Positions 48,690-58,030 of a stretch of 64,000 bases of DNA are shown here, piece by piece; the stretch's first letter is position 1; each line of letters begins with the position of its first letter. Position numbers and translations under genes: made by a program. Below the pieces are notes generated by a model that was given only the letters and a program-made list of their open reading frames with translations, searched no databases and was not told the origin of the DNA. Source of the DNA: Buxus sempervirens (Eukaryota > Streptophyta > Magnoliopsida > Buxales > Buxaceae); the NCBI GenBank assembly GCA_947561395.2, contig OX387182.1:4660001-4724000 (forward strand), read 5' to 3'.

Positions 48690-50470
48690 TTGCGTTTTTT
48701 GAATTTTGATTGAGGGCTTTCATCTAAATCTACTTTTCGCTGGCCCGAGCTGGATGGCATAACCAGTAATGGTGTGAGGGGCACACAGGGAGCTTTCGCC
48801 TTCATTTCATTTCAACTATCAGGTCCACGTGAAGTATTGACACGCACGTAAAAAAGGGAGGAAGTAGTTTTAAAACTGCACGTGGAGAGAGAATAAATGG
48901 GGAGAGAAGGAATGGAGAGAGGAGAAGTAAGGATAGTTACAACTAATTGTTTTTGAACGAAAATAGTGAATTGAGACAGGTATAGCCCTGTATTATTGAA
49001 ACTAAACCATACAGGAGATGGGCATTTTGTGAAAGTTGTAACTTGTTGTTTGGCACGATTCCCAAAAAGGGCGCCTCGCTTTATATATAGTAAATCTACT
49101 TTTCGCTGGCCTGAGCTGGATGGCATAAACAGTAATGGTGTGAGGGGCACACACGGAGCTTTCGCCTTCATTTCATTTCAACTAGCAGGTCCACGTGAAG
49201 TACTGCACGCACGTAAAAAAGGGAGGAAGTAGTTTTAAAACTGCACGTGAAGAGAGAATAAATGGGGAGAGAGGGAATGGAGAGAGGAGAAGTAAGGGTA
49301 GTTACAAACTAATTGTTTTTGAACGAAAATAGTGAATTGAGACAGGTATAGCCTTGTATTATTGAAACTAAACCATACAGGAGATGGGCATTTTGTAAAA
49401 GTTGTAACTTGTTGTTTGGCACGATTCCCAAAAAGGGCGCCTCGCTTTATATATAGTAGATTTTAAAAAAGATATAGGGTGGCACGTGAGAAAATATGTA
49501 ATTAAATCTCTAGGCCCCCTTGGGAATCGTGCCAAGCTAAATGTGCATCTTGCCTTAAAAAAAAAACTAAATGTGCACCTTTCTTAAAAAAACTTTTACA
49601 AATCACTCTTAAGATTGTTTAATGAAGGGGTATAATAGTCAAAATTGTCTAATCCTATTAAAACTGAACTTAGCGGTTCTACAAGTGTTCCCTCTCTTAT
49701 TTTTTTATATACATGCAGTATTGCACATACAATTTGCTAGTAATTATATATAAGATGTATCAATAATGATGCATGCAACAAAACATATTTCCACCCAAAA
49801 AAAAAAAATGCAACAAAACATAATTTTAAAAGAAATGTTGCTGTTGGAAACTTGGAAAAGTGATTATTATTATTATTTGGGAAAATTGGTTTTTAATGAT
49901 ATTTTTTAAAAATAACCAAGATTCAAACGTTTAATTCTTGATAATAGGAAAATAGTGATTTTTTTAATATGTATTTGAGAATGAGTGTCATTTTACCATT
50001 CGCATATGTTTTCTTCCAAAAAAACCCTTGAAAGACTTCTTAACCTCGTTAAAGATGATGACAAACAAATTGTTTAGAAGTCTTTTAAAGACATTTTTTG
50101 AAAAAAAAAATCCTTTAGTTTCTAACTTATGATTAGAAAAAAAAAAACCAAAACAAAAATTTAAGGTAGATTTTGAAATTATTTAAAAGATAAATTTTCT
50201 TTCTTTGTTTTATTTTGTCTGAGTTATATTTTAGTATCATTACTATATAGTAGTTAAATAAGTATACACATAGGATTTGTCAAGAGTCAGCCTTATATTG
50301 ATTTTCGGGACCCTTACCTTTAAAATATTAAACATAACATTGCAATTTAAATTAACTAGAATTTTGTGGTGATTCCCGTGGCAATGTCGAAGTCGTAATT
50401 TCCGCTAATAATGATAGGTATAACTAAAAGAGCACACACACTTCGGAAGCAAAAATGAATCTTTTATCTT
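48690..50470. repeat. Duplicated segment, copy 1 (upstream of FPGS)
   Basis: This region matches a second copy at 50,905-51,500, continued at 63,111-64,000 on the other side of the LTR element. Matching landmarks are GCGTTTTTTGAATTTTGATT with GTGTTTTTTGAACTTTGATT, AGATTGTTTAATGAAGGGGT with its 51,390 counterpart, CAATTTGCTAGTAATTATAT on both sides of the junction, and GATTTTCGGGACCCTTACCT at 50,298 and 63,909. Divergence is visible throughout, so the duplication is older than the LTR element insertion. Confidence 0.8.
48725..49455. repeat. Tandem duplication, two 366-bp units
   Basis: The sequence starting TAAATCTACTTTTCGCTGGC at 48,725 repeats at 49,091 with few changes. Each unit contains AAAACTGCACGTG, GAGACAGGTATAGCC and ends GGGCGCCTCGCTTTATATAT then AGTA. 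Near identity shows the tandem event is younger than the larger segmental duplication, whose copy 2 has only a single unit. Confidence 0.92.
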
Positions 50471-50904
50471 TTGGGTTGGTGAGTATCATTCTTCTATTGC
50501 TTTGCGGGCAACGTTCAAGCAGACTTGGACCTGACTCAAAAGTCAAATTATGGGGGTGTTAATCGTATGGACCATAGACAAAGAAGCCTTGTGATTTTTA
50601 TACTTAAGGATTGGGTCTAAAATTCATCATCACTCAATCAAAAAAACCGTGCTCAACATCTTGCTTCTAGCTGAAACTTTGTAAGTTATTGAGTTGCTAT
50701 TAAATGCCAAGTTGCAAATCTCATATGAAGGTACGCTCTTAAAAGAAGCATGTGTGTAATTGGTGTTCGTATATATCGGCTATGTGCCAGGTGGGAAGTG
50801 CCTATAACAAATGTTTCAAAAAAAAAAGATAAAAAAAGAGAGAGGTTATACCAAACCAGATTGTTGGATCAGCAGATGTTCCAGCGTGAGGGACTAGTTG
50901 ATAT
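50471..50904. other. Junction between duplication copies
   Basis: About 430 bp between the two copies. It contains no recognisable gene or terminal repeat. Confidence 0.35.
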
Positions 50905-51500
50905 AGTCTTGTCCCACATTGTGTTTTTTGAACTTTGATTGATCATTAAGGGTTTTATTTGAAATCTACTTTTGGCTAGCTGGCCTAAGCTGGAAGGAAT
51001 AATCTTTTTTCTTTTTTTTTTTGGATTCGAGATTTACTTTTATTAGAAAGAGATGAAGTCACAAAACAAAACGAGCAACAAATCTCCCAATAGAATCATC
51101 CAACAGAACATGGGAGCAGGGATATTCTTCAACCAAAAGCACGAAAAAAGTCTAACGCAAAATTCGCCAAAATATCTACAGAGTTGGAAGGAATAATTAG
51201 TAACGATGCGAGGGCCACACACAAAGCTTTCGCCTTCATTTCATTTTAATTTTCGAAAAGATATATGGTGGCGCGTGAGAAAATATCTAATTAAATCTCT
51301 ACTATATATAAAGTGAGATGCCCTCTTGGGAACCGCGCCAAGTTAAATTTGCATATTTCTTTGAAAAACCCTTACAAATCATTCTTAAGATTGTTTAATA
51401 AAGGGGTATAATAGTCATAACTGCCTAATTATATTAAAACCGAACTTAACATTTCTACAACCATTCCCTCTCTTATTTTTCTACATACCTGCAGTACTGC
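50905..51500. repeat. Duplicated segment, copy 2, left part
   Basis: Homologous to copy 1 from about 48,690 to 49,717, with one instead of two 366-bp-type units and most of that unit missing. It carries a small LINE insertion at 51,004-51,184 and is interrupted at 51,500 by the LTR element. The five bases ACTGC at 51,496-51,500 are the LTR target duplication. Confidence 0.75.
51004..51184 (-). mobile_element. Short 5'-truncated retroposon with 13-bp target duplication
   Basis: TGGAAGGAATAAT is present exactly at 50,991-51,003 and 51,185-51,197. The 181 bp between begin on plus with a T-rich run (CTTTTTTTTTT), a poly(A) tail on minus, and continue as a 3' tail resembling plant LINEs (GATTTACTTTTATTAGAAAG). 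Copy 1 of the segmental duplication lacks it, which confirms the insertion. Confidence 0.85.
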
Positions 51501-51615
51501 TGTAGACACCCCAAATTGCACTAAAAATGAGAAAATAATTGAAAATATTAATTGGGATTTGAAACAGGTCAAAAAAGTGTAAAATCTGACCAAATTGGTC
51601 ATGACCGTATTTTAT

Positions 51616-51713
51616 CTACGGACTGGTCATACCTGCAGTTGATATACGGTCACGGCATACCCGTATTAATAATACGGGCAGGGCGCGACCGTAATATATA
51701 TACGGGCACGGGG
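51616..51713 (+). repeat. 28-bp tandem hairpin repeat in the 5' LTR
   Basis: Units start at 51,616, 51,644, 51,672 and 51,700 with an exact 28-bp period and share the core ATACGGKCASGGC...CCGTA. Each full unit has complementary ends (ATACGG with CCGTAT). The same array is in the 3' LTR at 61,412-61,509, and a related one is in the internal leader at 54,555-54,672. Confidence 0.85.
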
Positions 51714-51914
51714 TCTTTGTGCGAATTTTACCTTTTTGATTTTTGAGCCTTATCTGCACCCAAATATCTCTCTTGGATAAGCGAATTCTCTTATTTATCT
51801 GTTCGAATTATCTCATTTATCCTTGTGGATAAAGGATTGGCATGATCTTGTGTTTAACTCAAACTGAAACTCTATCTTGCCAAACCTTGGACCAACCATA
51901 CCCCTGTGTTTGTC

Positions 51915-51923
51915 TATAAATAG
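51915..51923 (+). promoter_or_regulatory. Likely LTR TATA box
   Basis: TATAAATAG in the context TGTCTATAAATAGAGGC is a strong plant TATA box and would place the transcription start about 30 bp downstream, near 51,950. The copy in the 3' LTR is at 61,711-61,719. Confidence 0.65.
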
Positions 51924-53316
51924 AGGCTCTCTCCTCTAGCTAAGGGCCACGAAATTTTGAAGAATCAAAAGCTCCAAGAGAAGGAAAGGAATCCCTGCTG
52001 CTCTGCCTGCTCAATCCAGGTAAGTCCCCTATCCCTTTTTATTTTCTGTCTTCAATTCTAGATGTAATAGGATCATCTCTATTGCTGTAGAATAAGGCCT
52101 TATCTGTTTTTGTATTCCTAAACTTGTCTCTAAGTACCTCAAGGGTCTCTCTAGCCGTAAAACGTGAAGAGAGAACTAGGGGAAAGGGGAACAGGTGGAT
52201 CCCTAGAATAAAACCCCATATCTGTTTTTTTCCTTTTTCTAGAATAAAGCCTGTGATTGTGTTTGTGTACCCAAACCTATCTCTAAGTACCTCAAGAGTC
52301 TTTCTAGCCGTAAAACGTGAAGAGAGAACTAGGGGAAAGGGGAACAGGTGGATCCGTAGGGTAGACCCCCATGTGCTCAAATCTGTGAGATGTGGCTGTT
52401 TTAAATATCCTGATCATGTTTTAATGCTTTTTATGATATATCTGAATGAATAACATGAATCTATGATGTTTATAGCATGAGATCCTCTCTTTTTGATAAA
52501 ATTTGGATTTTTCACATATTTGCACCTACAGCACTGTTTTCGTGATTTTTGTGATTTTAGGCTAAGATCTTGGATTTATCATGATCAATATGGTAGATCT
52601 GGATCTAGAAGCTTGAAAATAAATTCTAGGGTTTCATGATATGGTTTTTAAATTGTTTTTCATTATTGAGAGAAGACCCTACGATCTAAATTCTCCCCTT
52701 TTGGCGTTTTTCATCAACGTTGGTCTTTTTGGTTTTGATTTACAGATTTAATGTGAAATTTGGGCTTTATCTATGTCTTGGATTATTCAAGTTCAATTTT
52801 GAAATATTTTATAAAAATCATATTTTTCTAATTTCTAGAATTTTGACTTGAAGCCAGATTTTGGGATTTTTCACTTTAAATTGATTTTATCCGATTTTAT
52901 CTCAATTTTATTTTGATCATGAAACCCTAGGAATGGTATGATCATGTTTGATAGTTCTGGATCAATCAAACTATTCATATGAAAAAACCATATATTTTTG
53001 CCTTTTTTGTGATTTTTCCTGATTTTTATAGCAAGCTTTTTCCTTTATTTTAAACATGAACAAATACCTGGCAACCACCTTGTGTGGATGAATAGGGGTG
53101 CCTAATACCTTCCCTTGTTCATAACTTAATCCCCTTACCCATCTCTGGTTGTTTTTTTTAGGATGGATATTTTGCCCTAAAATTTGCCTTTTTGCTTATT
53201 TAATATTTTGGTGTCCATTCACACCTAAATTGAATGGTGGCGACTCTTTGTTTTATATAATCCCGCGTGATGATTGAGGAAATCATTAGATTTGATTTTT
53301 TCCCATGTCTCACAAC

Positions 53317-53335
53317 TGGCGACTCTGCTGGGGAC
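53317..53335 (+). other. Primer-binding site
   Basis: TGGCGACTCTGCTGGGGAC begins two bases after the 5' LTR end. It starts with the TGG expected to pair with the CCA end of a tRNA. I could not assign the tRNA from memory. Confidence 0.75.
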
Positions 53336-54554
53336 TTGTGGATTTGAGCCTTTTGGTGTTTGTTCTTGTTTTTGATTTTTTTTTTTATGCTTGCTATTTT
53401 GTGTTCTTGAGCATGTTGAGTATATTTTAAATCTGAATTATTGCTTAAGAATTCATGGGGGTAGAAACATGCTTAATTTTGATCTATAGGATTGTTTCTA
53501 CAAACATGCGTAGGGGAGGTCCGTTTTGCTGAACCATGCTTATTTCTTGTTATATTTTTATGATAGCATGTTTTAATTTTCAGCATGATCTCCATGATGA
53601 TTTTGGGTGTATAACATGATCATATGTTTGCATGATAGATTTTTTTTATAAGCATGTTTTAGGTGCTATAGGATTGCTTTATTTACTTGTTTATTTTAAA
53701 TATGCTTTCCTATTATGCCTTGGTTTGTTTATGCATGGTTGCGAAAAGAGTGGCAAGGGTTTGGGACGTTGTGAATGCACCCAATTTTTACAATGCACTG
53801 TGCAAATTTATTTTTTACACAGCCTACCCTTAACCTATAGGAAGTTGAACCCGAATGTGTGTAGCTTGGCGCAACGAAGTCGATACTTCGGAAAGCGAAA
53901 GTGAAAACATTCACCTTAGAACTTTGAGCTAATGATGTGATGATAATGTGGATCTGGGATTCTGATCATCACTAGGCTTGAGTGCTAAGTTGCCATTAAG
54001 CCAAAACCCAAAACCCAAAACCCCTACGCTGGAAGGTGGAGTTACACGTTTTTGGCTAAAGTACACAATTACGTGGGAATATGGGTTTGTATGATTGTGG
54101 GAAGGCCGTGTGCATGGCTTACAAACCAGAGCATAATGCGGATGCTATATTTAAGGTAAACAAGGTAACAAGGTAATCCTATTGTTTTGCATTATTTTCA
54201 TGTCATAGGGGTGTCATGGTGCCCATTGGTTCGGGATAAAATTGGTCCCGAAATATGCATCTTTTCTAAAGTTGGTGCAGCCCATAGGAAGAGTCTCTAA
54301 CTCTGTCTAGAATCAATCCTACCCTATGTACACACAAGAGGCAACACAAGGGTACCAAATTCTAGAATATGGTGTCAAGTTGGAGGGTACATGTGCCCTC
54401 CCAAGCATGTGTTTTTACAAATAGGCCAAGGTCCACTTTGGGACAGTTTAGAAGCTCTGCACTAGGTGAACCGTATGTTTGGATGAGCAATTAAAGTGAT
54501 CAAACCACTAAAAACTGGAAAAATATAACAGGGTTCCGTAAAACCGCATTTAGT
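53336..54554 (+). other. Untranslated leader of the LTR element, first part
   Basis: About 1.2 kb with no protein signal. A small run CCAAAACCCAAAACCCAAAA at about 54,001 is not a telomere repeat. The rest shows no obvious structure by eye. Confidence 0.45.
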
Positions 54555-54672
54555 ACACGGGCTGGGCTTGCCCATATTTGTTATACGGGCTAGGCTCGCC
54601 CGTGTTTTCCATACGGTCACGGCTTGCTCGTAATTTGAATACGGGCAGGGCTGGATCGTACTGTGTATACGG
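54555..54672 (+). repeat. 28-bp tandem hairpin repeat in the leader
   Basis: Units start at 54,555, 54,583, 54,611, 54,639 and (partial) 54,667, with the same exact 28-bp period and ATACGG start as the LTR array. Stems such as ACGGGC...GCCCGT are visible in the second unit. It is probably derived from the LTR array, or the reverse. Confidence 0.85.
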
Positions 54673-54854
54673 TTTTCTCGGAATATTCAACTTTAATCAG
54701 TTTTTTCCACTAAAATCTTCCTTTAACCTTTAAATAATGATAAAGGGAAACAAGTTTGAATAAAATGCTTCAAAAAAAAACAAAAAAAACAAAAACAAAC
54801 AAACAAACAAAATAATTAAAAGAAAGAAAATGTGAGAGAAAGGTTCCTTGGGCT

Positions 54855-56138
54855 TCTGAAAGCCTTTGAATTTCAGACTTTTTCAAAACTCTTGGGCTTC
54901 TGAAAGCCTTTGAATTTCAGATTTTTCAAAAAAAATCCTGGGCTTCTGAAAGCCTTTGAATTTCAGATTTTTCAAAAAATTCCTCGGGCCTCTGAAAGCC
55001 TTTGAATTTCAGACTTTTTCTCCAAAAAAAAAACTTTTGGGCCTCTGAAAGCCTTTGAATTTCAGACTTTTTCTCAAAAAACTTTTGGGACTCTGAAAGC
55101 CTTTGAATTTCAGATCTTTTGGGCCTCTGAAAGCCTTTGAATTTCAGAACTTTTGGGCCTCTGAAAGCCTTTGAATTTCAAACCTTTTTCTTTTGGGCTT
55201 CTGAAAGCCTTTGAATTTCAGAACTTTTGGGCCTTTGAAAGCCTTTGAATTTCAGACCTTTTTCCTTTGGGCCGTCTATAAGCCTCTGAATTATAGACAC
55301 ATATCCTTTGGGCCGTCTAAAAGCCTCTGAATTTTAGACAAATCATTTTTTTTTGGGCCGTCTAAAAGCCTCTGAATTTTAGACAATCATTTCTTTGGGC
55401 CGTCTATAAGCCTCTGAATTATAGACACATATCCTTTGGGCCTCTGAAAGCCTTTGAATTTTAGACTTTTTTCAAAAATATCCTTGGGCCTCTGAAAGCC
55501 TTTGAATTTCAGACTTTTTTCAAAAATATCCCTGGGCCGTCTAAAAGCCTCTGAATTTTAGACAAATCATTTCTTTGGGCCGTCTAAAAGCCTCTGAATT
55601 TTAGACAAATCATTTCTTTGGGCCGTCTAAAAGCCTCTAAATTTTAGACAATCATTTCTTTTGGGCCGTCTAAAAGCCTCTGAATTTTAGACAAATCATT
55701 TCTGTGGGCCGTCTAAAAGCCTCTGAATTTTAGACAATTATTTCTTTTGGGCCGTCTAAAAGCCTCTGAATTTTAGACAAATCATTTCTTTGGGCCGTCT
55801 ATAAACCTCTGAATTATAGACATATATCCTTTGGGCCGTCTAAAAGCCTCTGAATTTTAGACAAATCATTCCTTTGGGCCATCTATAAGCCTCTGAATTA
55901 TAGACACATATCCTTTGGGCCTCTGAAAGCCTTTGAATTTCAGACCTTTTTCAAAAATACCCCTAGGCCTCTGAAAGCCTTTGAATTTCAGACTTTTTCT
56001 AAAAATATCCCTGGGCCTCTGAAAGCCTTTGAATTTCAGACCTTTTTCCAAAAACACCCCTGGGCCTCTGAAAGCCTTTGAATTTCAGATCCTTTTCTCT
56101 TTTTGTGGGACCCGTTGGAAGCCCTAGAATATTCCAAC
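54855..56138 (+). repeat. Array of about 30 hairpin units with covarying stems
   Basis: Tandem units of about 35-48 bp, each containing an inverted repeat around the loop GCCTTTGAA or GCCTCTGAA, separated by a GGGC-containing linker. Stem classes: TCTGAAA/TTTCAGA (about 15 units), GTCTAAAA/TTTTAGAC (about 9), GTCTATAA/TTATAGAC (about 4, two of them with a single change), one mixed unit near 55,443, and a final GTTGGAA/TTCCAAC unit at 56,114-56,138. Both arms change together between classes while the loop is kept. The array ends about 195 bp before the gag ATG, so it belongs to the untranslated RNA leader. Confidence 0.93.
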
Positions 56139-56332
56139 AATTCTAAAAAAAAAAAAAAAAAAAAGAAGCAAATAAAGAAACAAATCCAAACTCGTGTTCA
56201 CCCAGCTTGCACATAGGCATTCATAGGCATGTGAATAAGATTAAATGGGCACTGATATTTTCTCCTTTATTTTTCCAGGTACCAAGTACACTTGCAACCA
56301 TAGCTCTTGTAACCAAATCAAGAGCTCGCGCC

Positions 56333-58030
56333 ATGAATCCCATTGAGACTGAAGCTGATGCTCCTCACCCAGATATTGTCTTGCTTCAGGAACAAGTGGC
56401 AGGACTAGCCCGAATGCTAGAAAACATACTATCAGTGCAGGCCGAACAAGTCCAAGCCCAGAACTAAGCCTCCACTTCCAACCAAGCACCCCCGCCTCAA
56501 ACCAACATTCCACCTCCAGTTCAACCCATTCCTGAACCCATTTCTGAACCTACCCCCGAACCTATACTGATCAGGGAGGAGACGGTTGAGTCTGAGAAAG
56601 AGAAGGAAAAAGAGAGAATGAGGGATGAGATGGAAAAGAAGTTCATGCATAGGCTGGAGATTATTCAGGATGAGCTAAGGGAAGTGAAGGGAGTTAAATC
56701 ATTTGGAGGCACGAATTTTGAAGATCTGTGCCTATACCCCGATGCATGTCTACCGGCCAAGTTTAAATGCCCAGATTTTGATAAATATGATGGCACTAGC
56801 TGCCCAATGAGCCATTTGAAGTTATACTACGGGGCTTTATGCCAGTTTGGCCGAGATGACGGCATACTAATTCAGCTCTTCCAGAGGAGTTTAACTGGAG
56901 CTGCTTTGAGGTGGTTTGCCACTTTGGATCATGGGAAAATAAGAAGGTGGAAGGATTTAGCAGATTCCTTTTTGGCACAATACAAGTTCAACTCTGAGAT
57001 TATACCAGATAGGTACGACATGATGAGGATGACGAAGAGAAATGATGAGACCATAAGGCAATATGCTAAAAGGTGGAGGGAGTTGGCTGCACAAGTCAAG
57101 CCACCTGTGGGAGAACCAGAAATGATTTCAACCTTCATCAGCACACTGGGGCAACCCTTTTACAGTCACTTGGTGGGTCAAACTACCACCAACTTTGCTG
57201 CCCTAGTGCAAGTGGCAGACAGAATTGAAGATGGGATCAAGTCTGGGAAAATAGCTGATTACTCTGCAGTGTTGACCCAGGAAGCTTCCACCACTCTCTC
57301 TACACAGAAAAAGGAGAATGGTAATGGAAGAAGAAAGAATGAAGAAAGGATAGAAGCAGAAGTGAATATGGTGCAACTTCCTAGGGAACCCTTTCAAATC
57401 AATTTCCATCCACCTCCTATCAAGCCAACCCATCAATTTCCTTTGCTGCCTATTCAAATTAATGTCCCTTCTGCACAGCCTGTGAAGGAGGAAACAGAAG
57501 TAAGGAAGAGAAGGGAATTTTCTAAACTGCCTATGAGACCATCTGAGCTTTTGCTTACTTTACTTCAAAAGGGTTATATGACTTTGAGGTTGCCAAATCC
57601 TCATGCAAGTAAGGGGAAGGGTTATGATTCATCTGCAATCTATGAGTATCATATGAGCACTCCAGGGCATACCACAGATCGTTGCTTGGCCCTAAAGCAT
57701 GCAATCCAAGATTTGTTGGATAATAACTCCTTATCATTCAATTCAATCACACCCATCCCACCTACTGATAACAATGGGGCAGGCAGCTCAAATGCAATAG
57801 GGGCAATTTTCTCTAGAGAAAGAAGATTTGACCCTTCTCAGCTTATCGCTCCTATTGGTCCAACAGTCGGGGTTTATCTTGAAAGAAATGCTCCTAGTTA
57901 TGAACAGGAAGACCTGCCTCACCCAGCAGGAGAAAGAAGTTTTCTGAAAAAGAAAGAAAAATCAGCTTTTGCCTTTAAGAACAGGCGCAATTTTCGAACT
58001 CCCATGTTCTTTGAAAAGAAACTCCCATAA
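56333..58030 (+). pseudogene. gag: Ty3-type gag, one in-frame stop
   Basis: The ORF starts at ATG 56,333 (MNPIETEADAPHPDIVLLQE), meets TAA at 56,465-56,467, and continues in the same frame to TAA at 58,028-58,030. After the stop comes a Pro-rich stretch, a charged helix (REETVESEKEKEKERMRDEM), and a retrotransposon gag domain: KLYYGALCQFGRDD, LIQLFQRSLTGAALRWFATL, WKDLADSFLAQYKF, MTKRNDETIRQYAKRWRELA and ISTLGQPFYSHLVGQT. Near the C-terminus YEYHMSTPGHTTDRCLALKH resembles the CxYH...GHxTxxC knuckle but has lost its first Cys. The remaining 470-codon frame (from 56,618) is intact, so a truncated gag could still be made. Confidence 0.9.

Larger units (their letters stand above)
51501..53314 (+). 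repeat. 5' LTR
   Basis: 1,814 bp, TGTAGA...CTCACA. It contains 28-bp hairpin repeats (51,616-51,713), a TATA box, and a direct repeat of about 75 bp (CTCTAAGTACCTCAAG ... GGGGAACAGGTGGATCC) at about 52,130-52,202 and 52,291-52,356. It differs from the 3' LTR at only about seven positions by eye. Confidence 0.96.

Noticed and set aside
48812-49232. Proteins of 119 and 78 codons at the FPGS 5' side
   Set aside because: They lie within the 366-bp tandem repeat and appear on opposite strands with no domain.
51552-52453. Short open frames inside the LTRs on both strands
   Set aside because: They are identical in both LTRs simply because the LTRs are; no domain, and they overlap promoter, leader and repeat sequence.
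54000-54026. Interstitial telomere repeat
   Set aside because: The unit is CCAAAA/CCCAAAA, not the plant CCCTAAA, and there are only three copies.
55866-56057. Minus-strand frame encoding a repeated LKFKGFQRP peptide
   Set aside because: It is just the hairpin array read on the other strand; the period is a near multiple of three over a few units and there is no start context.
54855-56138. CRISPR-like array
   Set aside because: Regular repeats, but the units run almost directly into each other with low-complexity linkers instead of unique spacers, the repeats fall into sequence classes, and the context is a plant retrotransposon.
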